Assembly: GCA_013076295.1 (NCBI GenBank)
Contig: RQOL01000772.1
Span: 1,798,001-1,862,000 of the forward strand
Origin: Sanderia malayensis
Taxonomy: Eukaryota; Cnidaria; Scyphozoa; Semaeostomeae; Pelagiidae
DNA length: 64,000 bases
Direction of reading: 5' to 3'
The notes under the pieces: model-generated
Database searches by the model: none
What the model was told of the DNA's origin: nothing
Seen by the model: only the letters and a program-made list of their open reading frames with translations
Shown: positions 12,401 through 26,100 of the stretch, piece after piece
Position numbering within the stretch: position 1 is the stretch's first letter
Layout: every line of letters begins with the position of its first letter
Translations under genes and position numbers: made by a program

Positions 12401-15400
12401 CAACCAATTGTTTTGCCAATTCTAGTTCGTGAATCGTCGCATCTTTCTTGGTGCAAATCTGAGAATGCAACAGACACAATAGCATTGAGATACATTGAAG
12501 ATTGATATATCGAGACGGGTGAAATTACAAATCCTACAATTAAGTGGTATTTTCTACAAAAACAAATCGCAAAATCACCCAAAAAAAACTCGTCCAAGAA
12601 AACCAAGCTGAATAATGTCATAAATAAATCGTGGGATAGATATGAAAACAAATCCTTATGACATAAAAAGAAATTACCTCTTTAGCATTTACAATTTCTT
12701 GATTTAACATATTCTTTTCTTTGTAAATAATATCTAAATTCTGTTTCAAAGAATCTCTTTCGTTCTTCAATAAATCGAGTTCTTTCCCCAGACCGTCACA
12801 CAAAGATTGTAAGCTACTCTTGCTCTTAATTTCTTCCTCCTTCGACTGCAATAATTGTTGAACCTCGTTTGAAGTAGCCTCGGATTCGCTCTTCAGCTTC
12901 GTAATTTCATTCTATAATAAAGCAACATCCAAAATACAGTATGATACAACGTGAAAGAAATGTAAGGAACCAACTGCACACTTCACCCAGTGAAATACAA
13001 ACACAAAACTCAGTGTGAAAACTTTTGACGAACACGTTTTTAATTCTTCACCTGAAGCTCAGATTGTAGCGATGCGGCCTGTTGTACATTCGTCAATAAG
13101 TCAGATATCTTGGCATCCTTTTTTTCAAGTTCTTTTTGATTTTCTTTTAAGTTCTTCTCGAGTTGTTGACGCTCGTCATCTGCCTGCTTGAGTTTCTAAA
13201 AAATAAAACAGAAAAAACTTCATCAAACACTAAAATTAAAGTAAGAACGATCTGGGATAGCATCTAATGCAAGAGTCCATTTTTGAAAGCATAAAAACAA
13301 TTTACTACGAGAAAAATAAATATTAAAAACAGTAACCTCGGAAGATGTCCTCAGTTCTTCTTCTACTTCTGTATGTATATGCTTTTGTTTTTCAATTGTT
13401 TCATTCTGTTGAGAGAGCAAAAATATGTCTATTAAATAATAAACTCATTCTGGTTGCTAAATTTTACAAAACAAATAAATGCTTTACTTACTAAAGATGA
13501 TATTGCTTCTTGCAAACGATTTGCTTGCCCTTCACTTTCTTTCTTCAAATCAACCTTTTCTTTTTCATATTTTTCCTGCGGAAAAACTCAACTATTTACT
13601 ACCATTCAATGTATGGAGATTGGGAGAGATTTCAAAGCATAGAAATGGCCCTTACTTAATTAAAATTGCAACAATGACAGTACCTTTACATCTTCAATAT
13701 TTTGAAGAAGATTCTCAACTTTGTTAGCAAGAGCTGTCTTTTCATCTTGCAGACTCGTCAATTCCCTGTTGATAGCAAAGAAAAGACTAGTTATGAACTA
13801 TGAACCATGCCCTACAAAATATGAACTACCGACTATGAACTATAACTTATGAACTATGATACTTGAACTATGAACTATGAACTATGAACTATGAACTATA
13901 ATATTTGAGCTATGAAATTATGAACTATGACTTATAGCATATGACTTGTGAACTATGATATTTGAACTATCAACTATAAACCATGAACTATGCCTTATGA
14001 AATGAGATATGGACCATGAACTGTGAGCATTGAAACATAAACTGTGAACTGTGACAAATTACATACAGACTATGAGCAAACAAACGCATGGTACCTTTCA
14101 CTTTTATGAAGTTGTTCTTGATAATAAGTAATTTGCGACGAACTATCGCCTGAGCTTTTCGCCAACTGGGAAACCTGTTCTTCCTAGAAATTCAGAGCAG
14201 AGATTTTGAAAATACATATCAAATAGAATCTGTAGCTTGATACGGCACAATAATATTCGAATTCTCCAGCATAAATGACATTGAAAGACTTACAAGTTTT
14301 GTCTTTTCAGTTGTCAAATTCTCGACTTTCGCTTCAGCATTTTTCGCTCTCAGTTTAAAATCTACAAAAACAAGAAATCAAATCACAAAATAGCTTTGAT
14401 ATTATCTAATTCTAATTCTAACTCTACATATTAATCAGCAAAACCTACAAGGCATCACACTGATGGAGATCATCGCACTACCCATGCACTCCCATGATAT
14501 GTCATAAAGACAGCGAGAAAGATTGGAACTCTGTGGGAAGTTGGCCTAACAAACCCACCCGAAGAAGTTTAGGATGTAAGTGAAAAATCACGACACTGCA
14601 CCCTTACCATTATATTCAGTTTTTAGCTTGTCTAAACTAGATTGAAGTGTATTCTTGTCACTGTCCTTATCTTGAAGTTGAGATTTCAAATCTAAAACAA
14701 ATAAGGCATTAGCCATAAGTATTTTTAAAGCTTTAATTTATCACTAAACGTGGTTAACGAATTAGTAACTTTAGTTAATTTATCACCAACTGTATTTATC
14801 TTACCAAATATTTCCTTATTTAAAGCTCCTTTAGATTCAATTGTTTCATTGAGTTCGTCACTCTAAAACAAATAAAAATGTTTGTCATTTCTATGTAATA
14901 TTGTACAATTATTGTTAACCAATTGATATTGTTAACAATTCTTGCAACAGATGAAATTCACATAACGTTGTTGAGCAGTTAGTAATATAGAATAAAGCTA
15001 AAGATTAAGCTACCATTATATCGATACAGAAAAGTCACAAGTAGTTTGAAAACAGATTTACATGTACAGGTGAACCTCGATAAGTCTACTACCGCTTAAG
15101 TCGAACTCCCCCGATCTCGATCATTTTTGTGTTTCCTATGGTTCTGTATGCTTTATACGTGAACCACAATAAATTTTTCTTGCCCTTGGGAGTTCGACTT
15201 ATCGAGGTTCAGCTGTATATATATCAATAAAAATAGCTATAAATGTAAATTCTAGGGGTAACAAAAGTAATAAATTCTACTTACGTATTTCTTGATCTGG
15301 AAATCAAAGTCTTTTAGGGTAGAATCCTTGGTTGCAATTTCATTTCTGAGTTTCTCAACTTCTTCGTCTCGCTTTGCCAAGTCAGTTGCCAACTGTGAGC

Positions 15401-18400
15401 ATTGCTCGTTCGATTCATCTTGGGCCTCAGTAAGAGTATCCTCAATCAACTTCAGTTTATCTTGTAAAACTGCCAATGATTGTGATGATTGGATCTCTCG
15501 CTCATTCGTTTCAGCCAGTTGGAATTCTAAATCACTATACTTGTTCTTCAAATCTTCTTCGATGTGCTGAAATGGAAAGCAAACACTGCTTCAGTATTAT
15601 TGCATGTTGCGACGTCACTCTTGCATTGTAAGACCATAACATTACAATACAAGAATGACGCTCTAAGCATCTGTAGCTCGCAGTTGACATTCTATCCAAC
15701 CTTTACTTGCAGATTCAATCTTTTATCTTAAAAGTTGTCTAGCTTGCTTATAAGCATAAGCTTATAAACACGCTGTTCTTGGTAAGCTTAGGTAAGCTAA
15801 AGGTAAGCTAGGTAAGCTAAAGGTAAGCTTATAGCTAAGCTAAAGGTAAGCTAGGTAAGCTAAGGTAAGCTTATAGCTAAGCTAAAGGTAAGCTAGGTAA
15901 GCTAAAGGTAAGCTTACTTTTGAGTTCTCAATCTCCTTTTCCAAGTGATCAATCGTGGCGTCTTTCGAGGCCAACGATTCTTCTAACATTCTAGCATTTT
16001 CTTTATCTACTTCAGAAGATAATTCCTAAAAATAAACATCAGTACTCAAACGGCGAGGCAAGAGGGATGGCATTAAGTGACAAATGATAGGGGAAGGGGA
16101 CACTGAAAGAGGGGCAGATAAAAGGGATAAATGTTTACTTTTGTGACCATTTGCTCCTCGAGCTGAAATTGCAAATCTTCTCGCTGTCTATAATGCAATA
16201 CGATAGATATTATTAACAGTGACATGCAAACATGTTCGCCCCCTAGTTTCATAATTGGTAGACAATGCAATGCACCTAAGGTCCAGGGGGTAACATCGTG
16301 GAATAATCTGATTCACTGGAATTTCAAGGCACTGAAACTCCAGTGATGTCCACCCGTCGACAACAACAAAACACATTGAATTCAACTGCTAATTCATAAA
16401 GTTTTCAGGGGGTCAACACGTGAAGTTTGATACAATCGTACACCTACCTCCGTTCTTCTTCTAGTTGAGCATCCAGTGTCGTTTTTGCCTTTTCTGAATT
16501 TGATAACAGCGCTTGCAACCTTTTAATTTCATCTTCGTTTTCTCGGTTTAACTAAAACAAAATATCCCCCTCAAGAAGTCTAATAAAAACTAATCTGATA
16601 TTAGATAATAATACCACTCTAAATATAAATGCTAAGTTTTGTTTGGATGCGTTTATAAGAAATCAAACCTTGTCCATGGAAACTCTCATCGACGTCAGCT
16701 TATTTTCACTCTGAAAAGGATTAAAACAAAAACCAATTAATCTAAGAATACAACGAAGCAAAAATCATACAGCTAAGCTTACCAAAACTTAATATTCAAA
16801 ATATCCTAGTTATATCCAGAAAGAAGCCAGTACTGAAGTCGATGGATGGCGCTTAGAATGTTATTAAATGGGTTATATAGATAGGTCGTTTTCTACCTGT
16901 TGATATTGCTCGAGTAACTTTTGACTTTCTGTTCGATCCTGTTCTCTGTCCTTCAGCAGTTTTTTCAACTCATTCTCCCGATCTTGCAACTGTAACTGCG
17001 ACATAATAAAGAAACCACATTTAGTTCCAGCTTCTAGCATTCTCAACACAACGCATTTAATTCCAGCTTCTAGGATTCTTAATTTCCTCGCAAGCCAATT
17101 GGTTAGCAGTTCAAACGCTCCCACACAAGCGTTAGACTTAATCTTACCTGCATTGCCGAAACAGCTAGCGCTACGGACGAATCTTGGCTCTCAACACTAG
17201 AGACAATATCTTCCTTTTTGTTTTCAACCTACAAGAAACGAAAGCTAGCAATTCATTTAAACTTAAAAATAAAGTCAGTGAAAAACATTGATTAATCAAG
17301 TGAAAAACATTGATTAATGAAACCATGCATGCAATATTGGCACATATATCAAATGATCATGGCTCACTTGTTCTGTCTCTGCTTGTTCTTTTGGAGCAGA
17401 AGTTGCTTCAGCAGAAGTTGCTTCAATTTGAACTTCGACCTTTGAGGGCGTAACTTGTGCTGAGCCATCTGCAATCTTGCTAACCTTATGTACTGGTGCA
17501 AACAACCCATATTTTGGCTCACAACTGAAATACCTTTAGGCAACGAGAATAAAAGTTGCATTAAGTGTTGGTGTTCATATGGGTAATCGCTTGACAAAAA
17601 AATAAACATGTGATATTCAAGTAAAAGGATTGTGGCCATTAACTGAAAAACTAAACACTTGGTCCAGCAAAGATAACATATCAGTCTCACAAGCCAGTTC
17701 ATAGGACAATTTTCCATCAAAATTCCAATACGACAAAGAAAATGAAACAATGTGATAAAAGTAATAATCAAAATTAATAACCATACCTTGTACCAGCGAC
17801 TGCTCCATCATTTTTACCAAGTGGCTCTTGCAATTCCACGCCACACCATATCCCCTTGGCAAAGCCAGTCTCTCCTAGGTACCTCAGGTAGCCAACACGC
17901 GTGTCTCCAATTGCAACCTTATCCCCAACAGCAAGATCGTCAGGAATTTCATTGTTCTCTGCAGTTCTTACAGGGGTTGATTTGGGGGCAGCTGCGGCTA
18001 TGGGGGGTTTTGCTTGCTCTGGAGTTTGCGAAGAGTGGGGCTTGTAACCAGGGTCGGAGACATCAGCAAGCTTTATAAGCTTTTCTACCTTGACAAAGAC
18101 TCCATAGTTTGGCTGGCATTGGAAGTATCGTACTCCGGCTACTGTTCCATCGTTCTTACCGACAGGATCATCAAGCACAACCCCAGCCCAATCACCTGAA
18201 AAATAAAATATTTTACAATAATTCCCGGATCCAAATGCATATCAGAAGCTGAGCTACTGCAATGATGGCATATTACAGTTTCCTTACAGCTGATTCTTTT
18301 CTTAATCTGCAATTTTTTCTTTGATTTTTCAGTATTCCCCCCCCTTGACCCTGCCAGCACTAATGGTCAGACATCCCTGTCCAATCATCTGTCTGTACTA

Positions 18401-19883
18401 CTGAATTGCAAACCACAATTGGCTATGCAGGTGCACTGGGTCGCCTAAGAAAACCTCATAATTTTCTTATGTCAAAAATGTCAACAAAAATGATCTTGCT
18501 AACAAAAGCATCCATACCCCTGCATAGATGGCCCTATGACCCCACACACTATACTATACTATAATACATTCTACTACACTATACTAAATGATTCTATACT
18601 ATAATATGCTGTGCATAACTTTTTAATTTTAATCCTTCTGGTTTCATTATCAACAACTACAAACAACTAACCAAACGCAAAGAATTCTCAGTTGTTGAGC
18701 GTGTGAACAATATATAATATTTACCTTTAGCAAATCTTGTTTCACCAGCAAATTGAATAACTCCTTTTTTATTCGATCCACTGATATTGACGCGGTCTCC
18801 AACTTTGAGAGCTGGTTGTTTCAACTCAACGGAAGAAGGAGGGGGCGTTACCTTGCCAGTCGTTGAAACAGGCGTTGCACCCCTTGGCCTTACCCCTGAC
18901 GGGGTGGTCGTTTTTTTGATCTGGGACAACGAACCCTCTCGTTTAACCAAACCTGAGGTCGGCTGGGTGGATGAAGGTCTTGAAGGCGTCTTCAATGAGG
19001 ATTTTTGAGAGGAGGAAGAAGCCGATGATGTTGAACGAATTTGCGGTGATGATTCCTCTCGTTTGATTTGCGGAATTGATGATTCTCGTTTCATACTCGG
19101 GGTTGAAGTTTCTCGTTTGAAAACTGGAAGCTGTGATTTCGTAAACGAATTTTCTCTCGAAGGAGTTGGGATTCCAGAAGTCGGTGTCTGTGCTCCTCTG
19201 GGCACGACAGACTTTGAAGATTTGCTTGTTTTGGTCGGTAGGCCACTCATTTTGTTGTACGATCCTTCCGATGTGAATGCCCTGTAGTAATTTATTTCAC
19301 CAATCAATGATAAATTATTGCAATTTATTCACTTGTGTTTCAGTAAAGTAAATAATCAAATAATTCACATATCTGTTTGACTTTATTTATCAAATCAAAT
19401 CTCCAAATCAAATTGACTGACAAGACAAGTCATCAAACAATATCAAAAACTTCAGAAAATATCTGCAAGTAAAACGACTGCGAAGGAGCCTTTCATAAAG
19501 GTGGAAGTTTCTGCACATGCTTATTACGGTTTTCCAGTACCTGGCAGCAATTTTCCTAAGCAATTAAGCGCCCTGGGGCGTTTCGTAAAGGCATCAGAAA
19601 GATAGAGACATTTGTCTTACCTGTAACTGCTGTATTGTGGCAAGGATCTCAGAGATGCGTCACTTTTCACGCTGCTATCGCTCGCATCAGAACACATGCT
19701 CCATCTTCTTGTCCTATCTTTCAACTCCCCTTTCTTCTCTTGTAAATATCGTCGGATATCATCAGTTCTTAACAGCCTGCACACATAAATAACAATATCA
19801 CATTGCAGTAAAAACAAAAAAATAAATTTAATAACGCGGCCTAATAATAACACTGCAAATCACCTCGCTTTATCATTGTTCAT
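9395..19883 (-). CDS. CLIP1: CLIP-170 microtubule plus-end tracking protein, 32 exons
   Basis: CLIP-170 tracks growing microtubule plus ends and recruits dynein/dynactin in the cytoplasm. Exons: 19864-19883, 19621-19776, 18725-19281, 17787-18195, 17368-17533, 17148-17228, 16897-16995, 16669-16710, 16448-16551, 16139-16187, 15918-16025, 15285-15566, 14805-14862, 14608-14691, 14294-14361, 14095-14183, 13684-13765, 13492-13575, 13337-13405, 13052-13195, 12678-12911, 12330-12458, 12104-12210, 11879-12011, 11436-11509, 11032-11240, 10796-10863, 10610-10645, 10433-10509, 9998-10176, 9512-9549, 9395-9403. The total is 1347 residues (human about 1438). There is a Ser/Pro-rich N-terminus, then two CAP-Gly domains at about 218-285 and 332-396, each with GKNDG. 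A long coiled coil follows to about 1240. Two zinc knuckles follow (C1290, C1293, H1299, C1304 and C1328, C1331, H1336, C1341), and the protein ends in EETF. The start is the most upstream in-frame ATG; the later [10 protein letters not shown] is an alternative. Confidence 0.93.
9640..9895. repeat. Minisatellite, about 20 bp unit, CLIP1 intron
   Basis: Diverged copies of a unit close to GTCTACAGGGGACTCTTATG, within the intron between 9549 and 9998. The unit is similar to that of the SLF1 intron array at 6748-6985. Confidence 0.75.
10330..10432. repeat. TGAA microsatellite, CLIP1 intron
   Basis: Imperfect GAATGAATGAATATATTTAT copies ending right at the donor of the CLIP1 exon 10433-10509. Confidence 0.7.
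13790..14075. repeat. ACTATGA minisatellite, CLIP1 intron
   Basis: Many imperfect copies of a 7-9 bp unit (AACTATG, GAACTATGA) fill most of the intron between 13765 and 14095. Confidence 0.85.
15067..15215. mobile_element. Tigger/pogo-like MITE in CLIP1 intron
   Basis: A 149 bp element. The left end CAGGTGAACCTCGATAAGTC and the inverted right end CAGCTGAACCTCGATAAGTC form near-perfect terminal inverted repeats, flanked by TA on both sides (15065-15066, 15216-15217). CAG(T/G)TGAACCTCGATAA termini with TA target duplication are the Tigger/pogo signature (Tc1/mariner superfamily). No transposase is encoded. Confidence 0.8.
15608..15664. repeat. Short imperfect hairpin in CLIP1 intron
   Basis: GTCACTCTTGCATTGTAA (from 15614) is mirrored by TTACAATACAAGAATGAC a few bases downstream, giving arms of about 18 bp with two mismatches. 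It may be a relic of a small palindromic element. Confidence 0.6.
15770..15917. repeat. AGGTAAGCT tandem repeat abutting a CLIP1 splice donor
   Basis: Copies of AGGTAAGCT and AAAGGTAAGCTT tile the first 150 bases of the intron after the exon 15918-16025 (minus strand). The array runs into the 5' splice site, which itself reads GTAAGCTTACC on the minus strand. Confidence 0.85.
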
Positions 19884-22800
19884 TTTTCAAAAGTGGTTGT
19901 TATTCAAAAATGTCTTTATTGACACAGTTTGTTTTGCTATTTTAACTCGATTTCCTTGCAAGGACTGTCGTCTGCATCACAAAATCGAACAAAAGGGTTG
20001 TATTGTGCCTTTGTTTCATTTGATGATGATGTGTCGTAGATAAATATATATTTCATTCATAGCCTGTGGCCCATGCCTCGCCAAAAGTTCAGTTGCTTTG
20101 TAGCATTAGGATTTAGTCATACAACACTGAACATATCCAAAGGATAATATATTCCAGTCGGAAATGTGTCGAATTTCCGTTAGAATAGGGACAATATCGG
20201 GGTCGGAATCCCCAGCCTACTGTACAAGGGGCAAAGTTTCACGGCAAAGTTTGTCTTGCAATAGCATAGCAAACAAAAGAAACTTTGGAAAGTTGGGCTA
20301 CATGTGGCAACAATCTTTGCAGTTTGTGACGATAATAAGGTCGGACAACTCACTTCTGCGATTTTTGGTCTGTGAAAAACGTTGACTCTTTGCAGCACAT
20401 TCGAGATTGCAAAGGCTGTTGCAAAACTCTATGCCACACTATCTGCAATAACTACTTCATCGTAAGCTGTCTCAAGCGTTCGGTAAGGGTTTCAAGGAGG
20501 TTTCCGGCGAGCGTAGCGAGCTAACCCATGTACGTGGGGTTCAAAGGGGCAACCATAAGTAAATAGTATGATGGTTCGACTATTTGCAACTTAGATTTCA
20601 TTGCAAGCTGAAATTGATAGCCAGAGTTTCAATCCAGCACGAGTTTCAAAAGCTACTCATAAAACACAGAACAGGGACTCTTGGAATGCCACAAGGAACA
20701 ATAAGTTAGTCGAACTACCAAATGCCGATTGTTATATACAAAATATCGGACTCTGGGAACGAAAGACCATTGCTCTGTGGCATAAAACTGCTGCAATTAT
20801 AAGCTTTGGCAAAATTTAATTGCCAAAATCTAATTAATTATATTAATCAAAATCTCACCGAATGATTACGGAAATTATTCCCTTCAAGGAACTCGTAAAC
20901 AATCACTAGAAGCAAAAGTTGCTCTATTGCATTGATCAATTTTTTAATTGGCTGACTGGAGAATTTGGATGACTAATATTTGTTGTTGTCATAGCTGGCT
21001 ATTCTAGCCCTGAAGTAGCAATCCTCAAATTACTAACATTGTGACAGAAATACGAAACGGGAACCATTTCAAAAGACGTTTGGATACAAACACAACGTTC
21101 ACTATATCAATCAAGGAACCTAAAATACTGAACATATGCAAGCCCGAAACTTTTTCATAGCAGGTTTCAAGGATAAGAAAATTTTGAAATATTTCTTTCT
21201 CACCTTGGCATTTTTGATTTCTTTTCTTGTGTCTTCGGCTTGTCGTCTTCCAGCTTGGCAAGAATGGCAGAAACTCACTCAAAACACTTCAACAATTGAT
21301 CGATCAAATCCAGTTTGACCTGAAAGTGAAAACATGATAATTTCGTTTCATTGATGACTATACAGGAAATCTGTGGTTTCCTTGCAAAGATCAAACTACC
21401 GCATTAAAACTTGTCGGTGAATCAGAAGCCATGTTATATTTGGATCATTGAACGTTTTATTATCTTCCAACGTGTAATATTTGCACTTACAAACGTGATT
21501 TGAACAGCATCAACAACAAATTACTGAATTATCTTGGGCTTGGGCTTATGAGTCAGCTAAGCATTAACAGCGCAAACATAATTGATAAAATTTTAATATC
21601 CCGATTTAGCCATAATAAAGTCATTACTTTGCATACGTTAAAAACAATACGGCTGCCATTGAGATAATAGATAACCGAGCAGACCGAGCAGCAAGTTTGG
21701 TTTATTTTTAAAACGAATCATGTGCATAACTTTTGTATTATATCATATCTTTATTCGTTGCAAAGAATAACCAATATATTGTTAAGTATATATTGCGAAG
21801 TAGCGAAGTTTAGCGCAAAGCACTTGTCATTCTTGCAAAGAATGTTTGTTACAAGTGCTTTCAATTAAATTAGGAGGAGATATGGTTGCTAAAATTGTCT
21901 CACCTTTATGAGTTGATTAAAAATTCCCCGAAATTCTGTTTTCACTTTCAAAAAGATAAAGTAATATTATATAGTCCCCCGAGAAAGTAAAACGAACCGG
22001 CCTAGTACATAATATAGCAGTCAACTCAATACGACAATACAGTTTCAGTCAAGTCAACACAACATTATTTACATCGGCTGCAAATTAAATAAGAGAATAA
22101 ATAGCCAATCCAACTTACGTCTGCTTCGTAAATCGATAACAATGCTAAATCATATATCAAAATTGGCAATATGGTCCTGAAATAAACGTTGATATTCCAC
22201 AGTGTAATACTACGAATGTTTAACTTTAAACTCGCAAAAATAGATTATTTACATGCGTTGAATAAACTTCTGTTATAACAGTAAATGGTAAAATACCTCG
22301 TGAAATTCGTTAGGCGAGGTAGACTGTCGACTGACCATGAATAATGAATTATTTTCAAACGAGTCTATAACAGGTGTTTTTGCGTTTCCGCTGTGGACAA
22401 TAACATGTGCATGAACATGCCATTTAAATTATTTGTTGTCTAAATAAAAAATATTGCACGTTTCAAATAAAACGTCGGTTGTTTTGGAGTAATTGATTGA
22501 TTCGCTGTTCTGAAGTGCTTCAAAATTGGTGGTAAGAAAGACGGCAAATGAAGTGTAAAACGCACTAATATTAAAACCGAAACTGAAATGTTTTATTTTT
22601 CTTCTATCGTTTAGTAAATCATGCAGAAGATGAGTTCTTAGACAAATGCGCATTCGTTTCACAGCTGTTGTGGATTTCAAAAATAAAATACTTTCAAAAT
22701 AAAGGTAAAAACCAAAATTATGCAATTTGGGAATCTATACCAACCTCAATTACTTCAGCGAACGTCATACTCCCACAAATTACCAAAATTTTGATATTCC

Positions 22801-23182
22801 GGTCTTGAACATTCCCATGATCCAACATCATTGCCTTCTTCAACATATCGTAATATTCCGTAGTCCGCGTTTTAAAGCTAAGCCAATTACAGTGACTTGT
22901 GAAGGAACACTGCGATAAAGTGTTCTGAGCCTTTTGAATTGAGACCATTGATCCGCTACCGCAAGATAACACGCATCAAAAGGGGGTAGCATCTGACATC
23001 AATTGTGTTTATCAATTGTTGAAGATTGCCATTTCAGAATTGAAACAAATTGAAACACGAATATCTCAAAATCCAAGTGCAATTTAATGCTCAAACATTT
23101 CGAAACTTAATTACAATAATACTTCACAACAACTACAAATTATTATAACGGACATGGTCCTAAACAAACTAATATAAAGTTA
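19884..23182. other. 3.3 kb intergenic region between CLIP1 and RNF10
   Basis: CLIP1 upstream DNA, then AT-rich sequence to the RNF10 3' end. ORFs are short and carry no recognisable domain, except the possible isolated exon at 22741-22877 listed separately. A GC-richer patch near 20490-20540 (GGCGAGCGTAGCGAGC) looks like a repeat fragment. No RNA gene is recognised. Confidence 0.5.
22741..22877 (-). pseudogene. Possible isolated exon of a Rossmann/methyltransferase-like protein
   Basis: Between an acceptor (GGCTTAG) and a donor (GTTG|GTATAG), the minus strand encodes a peptide with EYYDMLKKAMMLDHG, then NIKILVICGSMTFAEVIEVG. A hydrophobic strand followed by a Gly-containing turn and helix suggests the first beta-alpha unit of a SAM-dependent methyltransferase. 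I find no convincing partner exons within about 1.5 kb on either side, so it is either a gene fragment or part of a gene with long introns. The function is not established, and it could be a chance ORF. Confidence 0.22.
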
Positions 23183-26100
23183 TCAGTATTTCATAAAGCC
23201 ACCAGTTGAGAATAACAACTTCTTTCCTTTCTGCTTTTTCTTGTTTCGTTTGCTTGGCTGCAAATGCGTTGCCGACTCATCTTCGTTCGAATCCAAATTT
23301 ACCCATGATGCACTTAGAGCATCGCTAAATGCTCTTGAAAACGAGGGTACAGGTATGTAGTCTTCCTCAACTTCACCATCAGAATTCAAACTTGCTCCAG
23401 AGTCTAAAAGAAGATATCAGTGACAAAGATTTACTTGTTGAGCAAAGAGAAATTGGAAATGAACAAGCAATAGGTGAAGATGCGCAAGATGATATGATGA
23501 TGCATAAAAGGTACGGTGGTGTATAAAATGGTATGGTGGTGTATAAAAAAGATATGATGGTGTATAAAAAGATATAGTGATGCACAGAAAGATAAAAAAT
23601 AGACAGGAAGATAATGAAACCATATCTAACTAAACCATATCTAACTAAACCATAAATACCCTTGAATGGCACATCCAAGGGTTGTCCTCTGGTGACTGAC
23701 TTTTGCTTTGGTGCAGCAATGGGCTTGGCATTACTTTGCAATGCTTGTGCGAATGATGACGAGCCCCATGATGATGTAATCATGGAGTCATTCACGGGGG
23801 ATTGAGCCAATACAGTATCGTCATCTCCGGGCGCTGATTCACCAGCTTGGCTTGGGAATTCCTGATAACTTCCCAAATTCCATGAAACTTCCTCAACTGG
23901 CTTTTGAATTTCTAGAAGAGGGAACATAACATGAAAATATGCCCTTCGTGGCAGTACTACACACTTAAAAATACTAATTTCTACACACATAAAAATACTA
24001 ACTTCTTGCCGAGACGATTTTGAACCTAAAATCATTCTCAAGTTATTCATAACCGATGCTGGCTTCGCTTTAAAAGCAAACTCGGATAAACAAAAAATCA
24101 TGATAACCCTTGAGCCTGGCTTTAATCTTATATAATTCTCAGATTTTAAAGAATTCGCATCTCGATATTCTTATAAACTATATTCTTATCCGCCATGTAT
24201 CCGCCTCTTCATAATAAAACTGCCTGACAATGAGAGTAAAAATGCTCACATACAACATATTAACCCCCTGGAATAATTAGGTTTCCCATTGATGATGAAT
24301 GGAAAGTTAAGTCTTTCCAGGAGAGCAACGCAAATAGTATGTTACCTCTACCAAACATATCCATAGTTTTACGTCTTTCGATTCTTTGTTCCTGCTTCCG
24401 TTCTTCCTTCTTCTTCTTCTGTCTCTGTAATTTTCTTGCATGAAACTCCCCGGAGAATTCAGCCAAGGTCTCTTGAGACAAGATCGGCGGTCGAAGCATC
24501 AGTTCACAGAACGAGTAACCACAAGCAATCGGAAGATGGCTCAAGAATCGATAGCGCTTTCTCAAGTCCTGAAAATTGACCAACATAGTTGAAAATTACG
24601 CTGTGTTTAGCTTACTGAATCGGTAGATCATGTATTAGATATTCATTGGTCTGTAGTCCGGTTAATAGTAACATCAAAGACACTGATGGTAATGGTCGTT
24701 GTATATACCTTGGTCATAGTGAAGTGCTCGATGTCCATAATTTGGGCTGATATTTTTTCGGGACACGCTTCAAGGCTGCCGTACTCACGAATGAGACATC
24801 TCACGTTAATTGGCTGCAAAAATATATTCTGTCCGTCTTCAGCTGTGAAAAAAACGGAGATGGAGCGATGAAAAGGCACACAAATCTAAATTAGTGGAGC
24901 TTTGATATGTCAGGCACTCAGAGGAAGCAGATGTGCGAAATGATCCAAAGATTCGAGTTATCAAGGGTCATGTAGGAAACATACATTAGACGAAGAAACG
25001 CGTTGGAAACACACATAGAAGAAACACGTTGGGAACACAAGTAACAAGAAGTAACACATTGAAAAAAGACACCACGAAGTGAGTCAAAAACAATGGAAGG
25101 GGACTCTAAAAAACTGAGTAACGTCGGTTCATCTTTATTCGGATCACTGATTGTTAGTTGGATTGATACACTGGAAAAAAAGGATCAATGCACAACAAAG
25201 TATCAGAGGAGTTAAGAAGCACAATATCAAATACCTTGGTAGAAGTAAAAATAATCAGACATATCTGTGGCATTGCCTTTGATGGCACATGCGGGCTCTG
25301 TACTGCCATTTATACAATCAGACTCAGTTGCATCTTCGATTGGTTCAGCGCTGCCTTCCGCTACGGCCGCAATGTATGCTTCATCATCAATAATGACGTC
25401 ACCATCATCATGATTATTATCTTCGTCAAAAAAGACGGGTTCGTCAACTGACAATGCTGACATCTGCAAGCAAATATGATCATGACGTCATGAAAAATAT
25501 ACTCGAGTCTTTGAATAATGATTGTTAGGGACAATATTGGAGGAAGTAAAACCAAACCTTTCTGTTCATTGCAGATGTGGCAGGAAGAGGGGCAGGTGTC
25601 TTGGGAAGAGCTTCAGGAATAGAAAAATAAAAAGTTGTAAAGGTAACATACATAAGTAACATACTAGCTGTATTGATTTGAATTGTGATAGAATTCAGTA
25701 AAATAACTAACTCTGAAATAAAACAACTCCACGCCTTGATAAAGAAATCAAAGAGCATTTAAATACTTGTAGCATGATTAATAAGTGATCCTAATCAAAG
25801 AACGTGCCTAGAAACATTAATTAAGAAATTGTGTTTAAGTTGTTAAGTAGGTAGAATGGAATTCAATCATAATAACGAGATGAAATAAAATAGAAAACAA
25901 TTAAATAGATGAAACGAATGTTGGAAGAAGAAGAGCTTACTATTTATGTCTTTGATTCCAGTAGAATCAATGTGATGAATTTCTTCCAATAGTTTCGTCT
26001 CCTCTTCCTATAAAAATTGTTATCAAATTGTAACGAGAGATGTAGAGATAAAAATCGACGAGAAGTAGCTAAGACCTTTTTGCAATAAAGCTAAGTAATA

